DNA of 64,000 nt from an uncultured Verrucomicrobiae bacterium (GCA_951813855.1 OX638380.1:1-64000), one strand, 5' to 3'; shown: positions 1 through 9,140, counted from the first letter of the stretch. Program-made: numbers and translations. Notes: generated by a model from the sequence alone, not told the origin.

Positions 1-819
1 GCCAAGGAATACATCCGCCGAGGCGACATCATTCAAGTGGTCGGATCCCAGAGGTTTGCCGCCGAAGTTCGGGCGTCGCCATTGGAAGTCTATCGGGCGG
101 CCCGCTCCGTCAATCCCTCCCCCTACATGTTTTTGTTGGAACTTGACGGGATGTCGCTGGTGGGAGCTTCGCCGGAAATTCATGTCCGCTGCGAAAACGG
201 CTTGGTCGAGATTCGTCCCATCGCCGGCACTCGGCGACGGGGCCGGTCGCCCGAAGAAGATCTGGCCAACGGAAAAGAACTGCTGGCCGACCCCAAAGAA
301 CGCGCCGAACACGTCATGCTGGTGGATCTGGCACGCAACGACATCGGCCGGGTATGCGACTACCATACCGTCGAAGTCAAAGATCTCATGATCGTCGAAC
401 GGTACAGCCACGTGATGCACATCGTTTCCCAAATCGAAGGAAAGCTGGCTAAGGACAAAAGCTTGGCCGATCTCATCAGGGCTACCTTTCCTGCCGGCAC
501 TCTGAGCGGCGCTCCGAAAGTCCGAGCCATGCAAATCATCTCCGAACTGGAACAGCTGCAGCGCGGCCCTTACGGCGGTTGCGTGGGCTATTTCTCCTAT
601 CACGGCAATCTGGATTGCTGCATCACGATTCGCACTGCGCTGATGAAAGACGGAATGGCTTATGTCCAGGCGGGTGGCGGATGGGTCAACGATTCGTCGC
701 CGGAACTGGAATATCAAGAAACCGTTAATAAGGCCCAGTCCATGTTCAGAACGTTTTCGTTAGCCGAAATGATTACCCGTAACGACTCCCTAGAGAAGCC
801 GTTTGAAAGTAAGGATTGA
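1..819 (+). CDS. trpE: Anthranilate synthase component I, C-terminal part (gene starts before the window)
   Basis: The reading frame is open from base 1, and its first residues (AKEYIRRGDIIQVV) fit the interior of TrpE, so the true start lies upstream. The visible part is the chorismate-binding catalytic domain. Recognisable blocks are IAGTRRRG, EHVMLVDLARNDIGRV, FPAGTLSGAPKVRAM and the GGCVGYFSYHGNLD segment. The enzyme converts chorismate plus glutamine-derived ammonia to anthranilate, the first step of tryptophan synthesis, together with the TrpG amidotransferase (not in view). A first in-frame GTG at 37 is not the start because conserved sequence precedes it. The paralogues PabB and isochorismate synthase share this fold, but the length and motif set favour TrpE. 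Confidence 0.93.
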   Translation, partial: AKEYIRRGDIIQVVGSQRFAAEVRASPLEVYRAARSVNPSPYMFLLELDGMSLVGASPEIHVRCENGLVEIRPIAGTRRRGRSPEEDLANGKELLADPKERAEHVMLVDLARNDIGRVCDYHTVEVKDLMIVERYSHVMHIVSQIEGKLAKDKSLADLIRATFPAGTLSGAPKVRAMQIISELEQLQRGPYGGCVGYFSYHGNLDCCITIRTALMKDGMAYVQAGGGWVNDSSPELEYQETVNKAQSMFRTFSLAEMITRNDSLEKPFESKD

Positions 820-977
820 CTGCGGTTCAGCAGTAATTCTTGACTTGTCAACCAAGCGCAAACCAGTAATCCGCCCCCCAAACGGTTGTCAAGTCATGCC
901 GCCAGCTTCCGAATGGCAACCAACATCCCGTGAGCCCTCGGAATTGCCATTAACGCGTATGGACCTGGAAGTCGGCA

Positions 978-1447
978 CTGCCGAAAACTATTCTGAGCGG
1001 ACTGACAATCAAAACTAATAACGTGATGATTTCGTTCAGTGGTTGAGGATCTACAGATGACGGACGTATCAAACCTGATTTAGTGACTGCTGGAACTCAT
1101 ACTTTTGTGCCAACTACTGGTTTGGTCAAATTTGAAGACGGCACTACTTTAGCCAACACAAAATACCCACATGCTAGCGCAACTAGCTATGAAGCCCCGA
1201 CTGTAACAAGTTCGTTGCATTTCCTTGTCAATTGCATCGCCGGCAGGTAGGCACGAGAGAACAGGTTTTGCTTTCTTCCGCGTTGAAGGGATTGGCTATC
1301 CACACAGCCGTAGAGTCCGGCGATCATCCAAGCTCTGATTATCGCTTCAGTTGGGGACTTTACAATTTATTGGCTTACATTAAGGAAATTTATTTGAGTA
1401 ACAAGGATAGTAATTTATTAACGGGTTTGAACGCGATTTTGAACTGA
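978..1447 (+). pseudogene. Remnant of an S8 (subtilisin/KP-43-like) serine peptidase
   Basis: No intact gene is present, but adjoining frames give consecutive pieces of a subtilase C-terminal half. From about 1005 one frame reads NNVMISFSG, a TGA stop at 1044, then GSTDDGRIKPDLVTAGTH. It continues to SATSYEAPTVTSSL near 1185-1215, which matches the GTSxAAP block carrying the catalytic serine. A second frame (from 1232) continues with SALKGLAIHTA and SDYRFSWGL, the usual segment after the catalytic block. The in-frame stop and at least one frameshift make this a dead gene. The N-terminal half with the Asp and His catalytic motifs is not visible. The family assignment comes from recalled motifs and was not searched. 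Confidence 0.6.
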
Positions 1448-1503
1448 ACGATCTGACAAAAAGGGTGCATTCCCATTATCAAGGATTTCATGTTTCGCTT
1501 CTG

Positions 1504-1925
1504 TCAGAAGATGAGTGATCTCATTCCATTCGAAGTCGCGGTTTCCGAGACCTGTCGTTCGAACTTAGCCTTGCACTTCGGACAGGCCTCGGAATCCCGT
1601 GAATCCTGAAACTCTTGGATTTCATCCGGTTCTCGGGGCTCCGGCGGCAGTTTATGGCGAAACTTTCCTTGCCCCGGTTTGTGACCGGGATTTTGGGGGT
1701 TTTCTTTGCGGTTGCCCTTGGAAAAAGGGGTGGCCGAACGATGGTTTTCTCTCTCGGATGCTTCCGGTTGTTGCCGCAAATCCTGGTTTTTCGTTCCAAT
1801 TGGTCGGTGGTCTCGAAATCAGCCGAGGGCGATGCGAGATCATTTCGGCAACCACAGGAACCGTTCTATTGTCGCAAATCTCGGATCCATTGCCGCAATT
1901 TGCGATTTTCGTTTTGCAATGGAAC
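1504..1925 (-). pseudogene. Degraded IS66-family transposase, N-terminal coiled coil and linker
   Basis: On the minus strand two frames together give the N-terminal part of an IS66-type TnpC. First comes a coiled-coil stretch (LQNENRKLRQWIRDLRQ at 1867-1920), then QLERKNQDLRQQPEASERE. Next is the basic linker ATPFSKGNRKENPQNPGHKPGQGKF and a CPKC zinc-finger-like motif near 1575. A stop codon follows the first coil and the frame changes. The DDE catalytic domain is absent, so this is a relic. It is more decayed than the IS66 copy at the right end of the window and does not look like the same element. Confidence 0.55.
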
Positions 1926-2183
1926 GACGGGATCGGAAGAGGAAGTCTTTTCGGAATAACCGGCTTGATTCTTGCAAACCACCGGCTGCTGACGAAGGCA
2001 CCGATTTTCGCTTCCAGCGTCTCCGGGTGCTGCATCGAAAGGTCAAAAGCCTTGGCCAATTCCGTTGGATCTGCTTCGTGCAGTCGATGAGGATCAATCC
2101 CCGGAACACCGCTTTTGATAGTCTCATTTAACAAAGTCAAGTTGAACCCAGAAATTCCTTGAAAAAAAACATTTTAAGAGGAG

Positions 2184-2393
2184 ATTCTCCTTGCGGAGGA
2201 GTTGGAGAACCCGTGAGCACAGGAGGGGCCAGAGAGGCTTCTCGATATCGAAGTGAGTGCCCAGGTTGAAAAGCGTCCATTGGCGGACGCGGTTCCCATC
2301 CCTGGCGCTCTGAACCAGGCGGCAGGTTTGGTAGCCGCCCTTCTTGCCGGAGCCTGTCTTGACTCCTCGAATAAACACGAGGGGAAGAATGAA
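2184..2393 (-). pseudogene. N-terminal fragment of an IS1634-type transposase
   Basis: The minus strand encodes FIRGVKTGSGKKGGYQTCRL, followed by VRQWTLFNLGTHFDI and WPLLCSRVLQLL. This matches the opening of IS1634-family transposases, where a short RLV-SVR-VRQ-TLLNLG-HF block is followed by a W-LC-RI-LL helix. The similarity stops abruptly at about 2184 and the rest of the transposase is missing. The call is from motif memory and was not searched. Confidence 0.5.
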
Positions 2394-2621
2394 TGATGAA
2401 CTGAGGTGTGGCAACCCCTCTTCTGAATTACTTGGCACTACATCTGGCCCATCCCGCAGGATATCTTGTTTTGTGGCACTTCGAATATGGCTCGCTTGAC
2501 AGCAAAATCAAGGGATTACTCAGGTGGACAAGGGGACTGACAGATGATCCTGACAAATTGATGAGGGAGATCTGGGCTAAACACAGGCTTCAGGGACCCG
2601 CAACTGATAAATCTGGGTTGT

Positions 2622-3116
2622 CATACCCCCAAGCGGACCACGGAACCGTCTGTTCTCAAGGCTACTGTGTGAAAGGCTCCCGCCGCAATGGCCGTCACGT
2701 CCTTCAGTCTATCGGCACATCCGTTTGACCGGATCCGTTCCACCCCCAAGCGACCACGGAACCGTCCGTTCTCAAAGCCACTGTGTGACCAAATCCCGCC
2801 GCAATGGCCGTCATGTCCTTCAGTTCGTTCGGCACATCCGTCTGATCCTTTTCGTTATTCCCCCAAGCGACCACGGAACCATCCGTTCTCAAGGCCACTG
2901 TGTGACCATATCCCGTCGCAATGGCCGTCACGTCCTTCAGTCCATTCGGCACATCCGTTTGACCCTTTTTGTTCCACCCCCAAGCGACCACGGAACCGTC
3001 CGTTCTCAAGGCCACTGTGTGTAAGTCTCCCGCCGCAATGGCCGTCACGTCCTTCAGTCCATCCGGCACATCCGTTTGACCGTAATCGTTATCCCCCCAA
3101 GCGACCACGGAACTGT
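2622..3116 (-). pseudogene. 3' part of the RCC1-repeat gene, cut off by the insertion sequence
   Basis: The minus strand continues the RCC1-like repeat series of the gene at 5256-7355. It begins in mid-repeat (VVAWGDNDYGQTDVPDGL) directly after the left target duplication at 3108-3116. Three and a half 39-residue repeats are in frame. A one-base deletion near 2707 in the CCGAATGGACTG segment then gives DVPID and a stop. One more repeat (AFHTVALRTDGSVV) is still readable in another frame, and the similarity ends near 2630. The fragment has no start or signal peptide and cannot be expressed alone. The frameshift may predate the insertion, may have ended the protein slightly early, or may be a sequencing error. 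Confidence 0.8.
3108..3116. repeat. Target site duplication, left of IS copy 1
   Basis: CGGAACTGT occurs here and again at 5282-5290, immediately outside the two inverted-repeat ends. Nine bases is within the range expected for ISAs1-type elements. Confidence 0.92.
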
Positions 3117-5281
3117 CAGGACTTTTTCATGCTAATAATTTTTGATCGACGATCGTTTTTTTTAAGTGTCGAGCGGAGTATTTCGATTCGTCGGAAAAAC
3201 TGTTTTTCCGAATTATGCTTCGAGTTAGGCGGCGATTGCCGATTGAGACGAGTTTCAGCCGGACAGGAGACTGAACCGGTGCGAGTATCGGTCGAACGAT
3301 CAATTCGCCGACCGAATCAGCAGGGAGGAAGCGTCGGTAATCAGGAAGGTCGGGTCAGTTTTTTTTCGGACGTTTAAACGGGGTGGTTTTCGTGACGGCT
3401 CGCAACCCTTGGTTCCGATTCGTCTGAAAATCGTCGGTAGCTTCGGCCATATTAGAGTATCCCGACTGGAGAATGATCGCCAAGGCCAGGTTGTTGAAGA
3501 GGGCATTGTTCGTCGGCCCATGGCGAGTTCGCATAAGACAATCATCTTCGCCGAAAATCCCGTCGCGACGGCGGTGATTGCCGTTTTCTACCGTCCAATG
3601 TCCCCGATTGAGTGACAACAATCGTTGAGCGTCGGCAGCTTCCGGAGGCAACGAAGTGACGCCGTAAGCATATTCCACGGTCTCGGGCCCACCGTTTAAA
3701 TGATGGCGGTGTCGAAGGATCCGAAAGACTTGGAGGACATGCGGTAATTTGACGGCTCCGGGAAGGGGTTCATAGGTTTGAATGCTCCGTTGATCGATGC
3801 GGCCATGTCCTTTCTCCGGGTTTTCGGTGAACCGGTCCTGGGCCACTCGATCCCAATCCAGGCTGGTCAAAAATTGAGAGAGTTCGGGGTTGTTCTCTTT
3901 GACCGTGAAGAGAAAATGGGCTCCGTTAACCAACACGATGGCATCGGCCATGACTCGGTTAGTATGGAGCGCATCGATCGTAATGATGGCTCCCCGGATA
4001 TCGACATCCTCCAAGAGAGCCGCCATCGCCGCCTGTTCGCCGCCTTGGTCTCGGCAAATGCGAACGGCGAGGGGCACCGCATCTTGATGGCGCACGAGGA
4101 TGACGGTCTCGAAATGGTCTTTGCTGTTGCGATTAGCTCCGTTGATCCGCTTCCCGTCAGCAGCCAAGGCTTCCAAGGGTTGTCGAGTCAATTGGGCCGT
4201 TACCCAGCGGTGAGTTACCGTTTGCAACGCTTCCGGATCCGTCTCGGTCATGACCCGGTGAATCGTCGCGAGAGACGGGGCCACGCAACGGCCCTTGGCG
4301 TTGCGCCACGCCCCGAGAGTCTGCAATTGATTTGGCGTCATTTTTTGGGCGTAACGCGAAGTCGCCAAGGGGCCGACCTTGCCGGCCAATCGAGCTAAGA
4401 TGCAGATAGCGAGGACCATTTCCAGCCGATGTTTGCGTCCTTGTGCCCGGCGAAAATCAGCCATTTCCGCGAGCAGTTGCACCAATGATTTCAACTGTTT
4501 CGGGGATGTTTCTACCCGCTGCACCTGGGGGCCCCAAGACGGATCGTCCTGACGCTTCCTTAATCGGGAACAGGCTTGGGGCCGCAAGGGATAAACGTAC
4601 ATTTCCTTCTTGATATTGTGCCGGGCGGTATAGCGTCCGTTGCTGCGAGCGTAGCCTTGCGATTGCCCTACCGCCCGCCAATTCCCCGCGCGATAGATCG
4701 TGCCCGCGAAGTGTCGGGGATCGACGAAAGTTTCGGCCAATTCCAGCGGATGACCCCAGGTCCGTTGCCAATCGGCACTCAGACGGCGCAGCATTTTGGC
4801 CATGACGCAGCTCCCCAGATTGCGCACTTCGCCCCGCTCGGTAAGCAGGAGGAATCGGGTATTGTTGGCAATCAAATGAAGCCGACGAAACTGCTCTCGT
4901 TTTTTCCATCCGAGCCACTTGTCTCGCGGGCGACACTTGAACACTCCGCTTTGCCAGCCGGCTAACGCCAACCACCGGCCTCGGTACTCGGCAACATAAC
5001 GCAGCCCGCGTCCGGCAAAGCCTTTGAAACCCAAGCGATGGTTCTGATCCATCAGCGAATCCCAGCGTCTTCGCTCACTGCTCTTCACTAATCGAACAGT
5101 CACCAGCTTGAGGTTGATTTTGGCGTCCATGAGGAACCAATAACGACCGGAGAATGAAAAAGCCAGCTTTATTTTCCCATTTCGAAGGCGCTAAAGTTTC
5201 GGCTCTCTGGTGAAGGGAAAAAGCGAATATGTCCCGAAATCGGTGACACGGGCCTCTAGCGATTAGCGTGAAAAAACCCTG
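3117..5281 (-). mobile_element. ISAs1-type insertion sequence, copy 1 (2165 bp)
   Basis: The ends are imperfect 20-bp inverted repeats, matching at 17 of 20 positions (CAGGACTTTTTCATGCTAAT at 3117-3136 and the complement of 5262-5281). The element is flanked by an exact 9-bp direct repeat CGGAACTGT (3108-3116 and 5282-5290). Removing it and one repeat restores a continuous RCC1 repeat, which proves the boundaries. The same element with the same 2165-bp length and terminal sequences lies in the opposite orientation at 39982-42146. It carries one gene. The intact transposase and clean duplications point to recent movement. Confidence 0.95.
3355..5130 (-). CDS. Transposase: DUF4338/DruA-like domain fused to ISAs1-type DDE domain
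   Basis: This is a 591-residue protein with two modules. Residues about 5-215 look like the DUF4338 domain (the family of Druantia protein DruA): GRGLRYVAEYRGRWLALAGW, CRPRDKWLGW, LIANNTRFLLL, NLGSCVMAKMLRRLSADW and HPLELAETFVDP. Residues about 215-580 are an ISAs1-type DDE transposase with probable catalytic Asp325 (ADGK), Asp386 (TIDALHT) and Glu515 (HWTVENGNH). It starts with ATG at 5130 and is the only gene of the element. The predicted protein is identical to that at 40133-41908. ISAs1 transposases are usually much shorter, so the N-terminal module is an addition of roughly 210 residues. Its role in transposition is unknown. Confidence 0.9.
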   Translation of the reverse strand: MDAKINLKLVTVRLVKSSERRRWDSLMDQNHRLGFKGFAGRGLRYVAEYRGRWLALAGWQSGVFKCRPRDKWLGWKKREQFRRLHLIANNTRFLLLTERGEVRNLGSCVMAKMLRRLSADWQRTWGHPLELAETFVDPRHFAGTIYRAGNWRAVGQSQGYARSNGRYTARHNIKKEMYVYPLRPQACSRLRKRQDDPSWGPQVQRVETSPKQLKSLVQLLAEMADFRRAQGRKHRLEMVLAICILARLAGKVGPLATSRYAQKMTPNQLQTLGAWRNAKGRCVAPSLATIHRVMTETDPEALQTVTHRWVTAQLTRQPLEALAADGKRINGANRNSKDHFETVILVRHQDAVPLAVRICRDQGGEQAAMAALLEDVDIRGAIITIDALHTNRVMADAIVLVNGAHFLFTVKENNPELSQFLTSLDWDRVAQDRFTENPEKGHGRIDQRSIQTYEPLPGAVKLPHVLQVFRILRHRHHLNGGPETVEYAYGVTSLPPEAADAQRLLSLNRGHWTVENGNHRRRDGIFGEDDCLMRTRHGPTNNALFNNLALAIILQSGYSNMAEATDDFQTNRNQGLRAVTKTTPFKRPKKN

Positions 5282-7355
5282 CGGAACTGTCCGTTCTCAA
5301 GGCCACTGTGTGTAAGTCTCCCGCCGCAATGGCCGTCACGTCCTTCAGTCCATCCGGCACATCCGCTTGCCCCCCTTTGTTCCACCCCCAAGCGATCACG
5401 GAACCGTCTGTTCTCAAGGTTACTGTGTGTAAGTCTCCCGCCGCAATGGCCGTCACGTCCTTCAGTCCATTCGGCACATCCGTTTGACCGTAATCGTTAT
5501 CCCCCCAAGCGACCACGGAACCGTCCGTTCTCAAGGCCACTGTGTGACCAAATCCCGCCGCAACGGCCGTCACGTCCTTCAGTTCATTCGGCACATCCGT
5601 TTGACCCTCTTTGTTCTTCCCCCAAGTGATCACGGAACCGTCCGTTTTCAAAGCCACTGTGTGACCAGATCCCGCCGCAACGGCCGTCACGTCATTCAGT
5701 CGATTCGGCACATCCGTTTGACCGAATTGGTTCCTCCCCCAAGCGACCACGGAACCGTCCGTTCTCAAGGCCACGGTGTGAGCGCCTCCCGCCGCAATGG
5801 CCGTCACGTCGTTCAGTCCATTCGGCACATCCGTTTGACCGAATCTGTTCCACCCCCAAGCGACCACGGAACCGTCTGTTCTCAAGGCCACGGTGTGCCC
5901 GGCTCCTGTCGCAATGGCCGTCACGTCGTTCAGTCCATTCGGCACATCCGTTTGACCCTCTTTGTTCCTCCCCCAAGCGACCACGGAACCGTCTGTTCTC
6001 AAGGCTACTGTGTGAAAGGCTCCCGCCGCAATGGCCGTCACGTCGTTCAGTCCATTCGGCACATCCGTTTGACCGTAAACGTTATCCCCCCAAGCGACCA
6101 CGGAACCGTCCGCTCTCAAGGCCACGGTGTGTAAGTCTCCCGCCGCAATGGCCGTCACGTCCTTCAGTCCATTCGGCACCTCCGTTTGACCGTGATCGTT
6201 ATCCCCCCAAGCGACCACGGAACCGTTCATTCTCAAGGCCACGGTGTGACCAAATCCTGCCGCAATGGCCGTCACGTCCTTCAGTCCATTTGGCACATCT
6301 GTTTGACCGTAAACGTTATCCCCCCAAGCGACCACGGAACCGTTCATTCTTAAGGCCACGGTGTGCTTGTATCCCGCCGCAATGGCCGTCATGTCCTTCA
6401 GTCCATTTGGCACATTCGTTTGACCGGATGCGTTCAACCCCCATGCGACTACGGAACCGTCTGTTTTCAAGGCCACGGTGTGACCAAATCCCGCCGCAAT
6501 GGCCGTCACGTCCTTCAGTCGATTCGGCACATCCGATTGACCGTGAAAGTTACTCCCCCCCCAAGCGACCACAGAACCGTCCGTTCTCAATGCCACGGTG
6601 TGCCGGCCTCCCGCCGCAATGGCCGTCACGTCCTTCAGTCCATTCGGCACCTCCGATTGACCGAATCTGTTAGCCCCCCCCCAAGCGACCACGGAACCGT
6701 CCGTTCTCAAGGCCACGGTGTGTAAGTCTCCCGCCGCAATGGCCGTCACGTCCTTCAGTCCATTCGGCACCTCCGTTTGATTCCATCCGTCCCACCCCCA
6801 AGCGACCACGGAACCGTCCGTTCTCAAGGCCACGGTGTGCCGACCTCCCGCCGCAATGGCCGTCACGTCCTTCAGTCCATTCGGCACCTCCGTTTGACCG
6901 AATCTGTTAGCCCCCCAAGCGACCACGGAACCGTCCGTTTTCAAAGCCACTGTGTGATGGTCTCCCGCCGCAATGGCCGTCACGTCCTTCAGTCCATTCG
7001 GCACCTCCGCTTGACCCTCTTCGTTATGCCCCCAAGCGACCACGGAACCGTCCGTTCTCAAGGCCACGGTGTGCTCGGCTCCCGCCGCAATGGCCGTCAC
7101 ATCCTTCAGGTCATACGGTACATTCGTTTGACCGGATGAGTTACCCCCCCAAGCGATCACGAAACCGTCTGTTCTTAAGGCCACTGTGTGACTGTATCCC
7201 GCCGCAACGGCCGTGAACTCAGCATGGGTAGCTTCTGAGTTGCTTTCGTTTTTGTCGGCATCCAACGCCTTGATTTCAAATTCCAGAGCAAGGGTAGTGA
7301 CTATGATAGCGGCCGTTCCTAACACAGCCGTGATGTGCTGTGATTTCATCTTCAT
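5256..7355 (-). CDS. Secreted RCC1-repeat beta-propeller protein, interrupted by IS copy 1
   Basis: The start is taken at ATG 7355 (MKMKSQHITAV) because AGAAGGA lies about 5 bases upstream; an upstream in-frame ATG at 7397 lacks this. A hydrophobic signal peptide (about residues 5-25) suggests export. Seventeen tandem 39-40-residue RCC1-type repeats follow (DVTAIAAGxxHTVALRTDGSVVAWGxxxxGQTDVPNGLK). The last one is broken by the insertion sequence at 5281, after which nine codons of IS sequence (ending GFFHANR) lead to a stop. With the downstream fragment the original gene had about 21 repeats. Such repeats fold as beta-propeller blades, and the ligand is unknown. The surviving product may still be secreted as a truncated propeller. 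Confidence 0.85.
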   Translation of the reverse strand: MKMKSQHITAVLGTAAIIVTTLALEFEIKALDADKNESNSEATHAEFTAVAAGYSHTVALRTDGFVIAWGGNSSGQTNVPYDLKDVTAIAAGAEHTVALRTDGSVVAWGHNEEGQAEVPNGLKDVTAIAAGDHHTVALKTDGSVVAWGANRFGQTEVPNGLKDVTAIAAGGRHTVALRTDGSVVAWGWDGWNQTEVPNGLKDVTAIAAGDLHTVALRTDGSVVAWGGANRFGQSEVPNGLKDVTAIAAGGRHTVALRTDGSVVAWGGSNFHGQSDVPNRLKDVTAIAAGFGHTVALKTDGSVVAWGLNASGQTNVPNGLKDMTAIAAGYKHTVALRMNGSVVAWGDNVYGQTDVPNGLKDVTAIAAGFGHTVALRMNGSVVAWGDNDHGQTEVPNGLKDVTAIAAGDLHTVALRADGSVVAWGDNVYGQTDVPNGLNDVTAIAAGAFHTVALRTDGSVVAWGRNKEGQTDVPNGLNDVTAIATGAGHTVALRTDGSVVAWGWNRFGQTDVPNGLNDVTAIAAGGAHTVALRTDGSVVAWGRNQFGQTDVPNRLNDVTAVAAGSGHTVALKTDGSVITWGKNKEGQTDVPNELKDVTAVAAGFGHTVALRTDGSVVAWGDNDYGQTDVPNGLKDVTAIAAGDLHTVTLRTDGSVIAWGWNKGGQADVPDGLKDVTAIAAGDLHTVALRTDSSAGFFHANR
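5291..7217 (-). repeat. 117-bp tandem repeats encoding RCC1 units
   Basis: The unit is 117 bp (39 codons), with two 120-bp variants. Long stretches of DNA are almost invariant between units, for example GCCATTGCGGCGGG and ACGGTTCCGTGGTCGCTTGG read on the minus strand. Differences concentrate in two short patches: the two codons before HTVAL and the four or five codons between AWG and GQ. The array resumes beyond the insertion sequence at 2622-3107. Confidence 0.9.
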
Positions 7356-7397
7356 GTGGTTCCTTCTCGTTAGCGTCCCAGATAGCGGTGTAACCAT

Positions 7398-8118
7398 CTT
7401 TTCGACGGATCAGTTAAAACCTGACTCCTCGGTGAATTTCGAATCGCCTCGTTTCATCACCCCGACTCACGTCGGGATTTAGGGACATCATGACGAAATC
7501 TAGATATTTGACAAGGCTTTTATTGGGGTGGCCGAAATACGCGTTGGAAGGTTCATGCATGACGGCCTGCTGCAGCACTCTCTCCGTTCAGGGCTCGCCT
7601 GCGGTCCTTGGGGGACGCGATTCCTAGGCCGCATATCTCAGTAGATAATACGTATGGGGTCATTAATCATCCAAAATGCTGATTATTACTGGCCAGAACC
7701 TCCCACTAGCAGGATTTCTAGGGCGATACAGTAGGTCACACGAGAATATCATCGACGTGAATTGAGGAGAATCAGGTTGTTTTTGATATCAATAAAGGAA
7801 AAAAGCCCGATTTTTGCTTTCCTGGTGGTTACAATTGGGAAGTTTCAAGTGAGGAAGATATAGCGGTGACGTTTGGACTATTTCCTAAAAAAACAGTCGG
7901 TTTATTGACTTATTAATTTGGGTTAAGTTCGACGCCAGGTCTCAGTTGTGTCGGGTATAAATGTCGGGGTCGCATTTTTTCCTAAGGCTATGCGATCGTA
8001 GAGGGATTGCTAGTTTAAAAATATTGATTTCCGTAAACAGACTGCGGAATCGTTCCCGAAGATAACCGAGTCTTTTCACTTTGGCGAGAGCGGCTTGAAA
8101 TACCTTGCAGCATCTGAG
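7398..8118. other. Intergenic stretch, no gene recognised
   Basis: No frame on either strand gives recognisable protein. The DNA becomes more AT-rich from about 7480. It lies between the RCC1 gene start and the end of a broken transposase, so it probably contains the promoter of the RCC1 gene and debris from mobile elements, but neither could be identified. Confidence 0.4.
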
Positions 8119-9140
8119 TTAAATTTGATCAATTAAAAAGGACAAAAACATTATCACCGCTAAAATGGTTGTCAAATGCTTGTGATCATGGCCATAATTG
8201 TGTTCAAAATGATTACCTTGATTTTTCAACGTGTTAAACGTTTCATTTTTCACTTTCCAGCGAGCCCGACCAGCACGTATCAAACGCTCCAAGGTGTCTG
8301 GGGTAACGGATGAGGCCGTAATCCAACAATTATAATATCTCACCTTCCCCGTCTCATCGCTTTCTCGGTATTCAATGAGATTGACCTTGAGATAGTGCAA
8401 TGAGTCGTTCAGTCTCACATCTTCAAAGTAGCGGAACTCATAACGAATATTCTGCTTGTCGATGATCTCATGTAGTTTGACTTGGGAACTTGTGTCTAGT
8501 TTTTCGAATAATTTTGTGAGCTTTTTGCGCTTGGCTACAATGAGATATTCCATATCGTAATCCCGCAACAGTTCAATCACAGGGCCGACGGCATAAAGCC
8601 TATCCAGCAGCACGATGGTCTTCATATGGGGGTGTTCGCGACGTAAATTAGCGATGAGTCTTTTGATCGCATTGAGTTCACAGTCGTTTTTGTTCGTGCC
8701 GTCTTGTTGCTGGATCGGTTCGGGAGCCAGAGGAATCACTTGTTTTTGCGCCGGATGGACGATGACCGCGGCTCATAACTTATGAACAAAACTGACCTTG
8801 CCATTCCGATGCTTGCTTTGGCAATAGTTATCGCAATGGACGGATTCCATATGAAACACTTCCGTGCCGTCAATACTAATCAAATAAACCCCATTGAGAT
8901 ACCGATAGGCTTCTAACATCTTTGCTCGTTGCACGAAGGCCAGTAAAGCTTTTAAAACGGGGCGTATCTGAGTGGGATCCAGCAAGACGAGAACCTTCCG
9001 CACGGTCGTGTCGCAAGGCACTTTAAGGACCCCGAACAGCTGCTCCATGTTGGCGCGTATCGTGTCATTTTGGCGAGTGTTGTTACTCGCCACGTTATTT
9101 CGGGAAATCGTGCGTTTTTATTTCGCATTATTTCGGGCAT
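8119..9140 (-). pseudogene. DDE transposase (IS4-like superfamily) with an in-frame stop
   Basis: Two minus-strand pieces lie in one frame. Residues from 9093 to 8776 include PCDTTVRKVL, YLISIDGTEVFHMESVHCDN and CQSKHRNGKVSFVHKL. After a TGA at 8773-8775 the frame continues AAVIVHPAQKQVIPLAPEP, then NDCELNAIKRL, MKTIVLLDRLYA and the terminal RWKVKNETFNTLKNQGNHFEHNYGH. The DG (first acidic residue) and the late E in KNETFN fit a DDE fold of the IS4-like superfamily. The N-terminus before 9093 is out of frame. One nonsense codon therefore kills an otherwise readable transposase. The exact IS family and element ends were not determined. Confidence 0.75.

Noticed and set aside
3778..4398. 206-residue plus-strand frame inside IS copy 1 (and its mirror at 40865-41485)
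   Set aside because: It is antisense to the transposase, shows no motif and appears only because of the transposase codon bias.
2640..7217. Regularly spaced repeats suggesting a CRISPR array
   Set aside because: The unit is 117 bp, fully coding in one frame, and encodes RCC1 blades; there is no spacer-like unrelated sequence and no cas gene.
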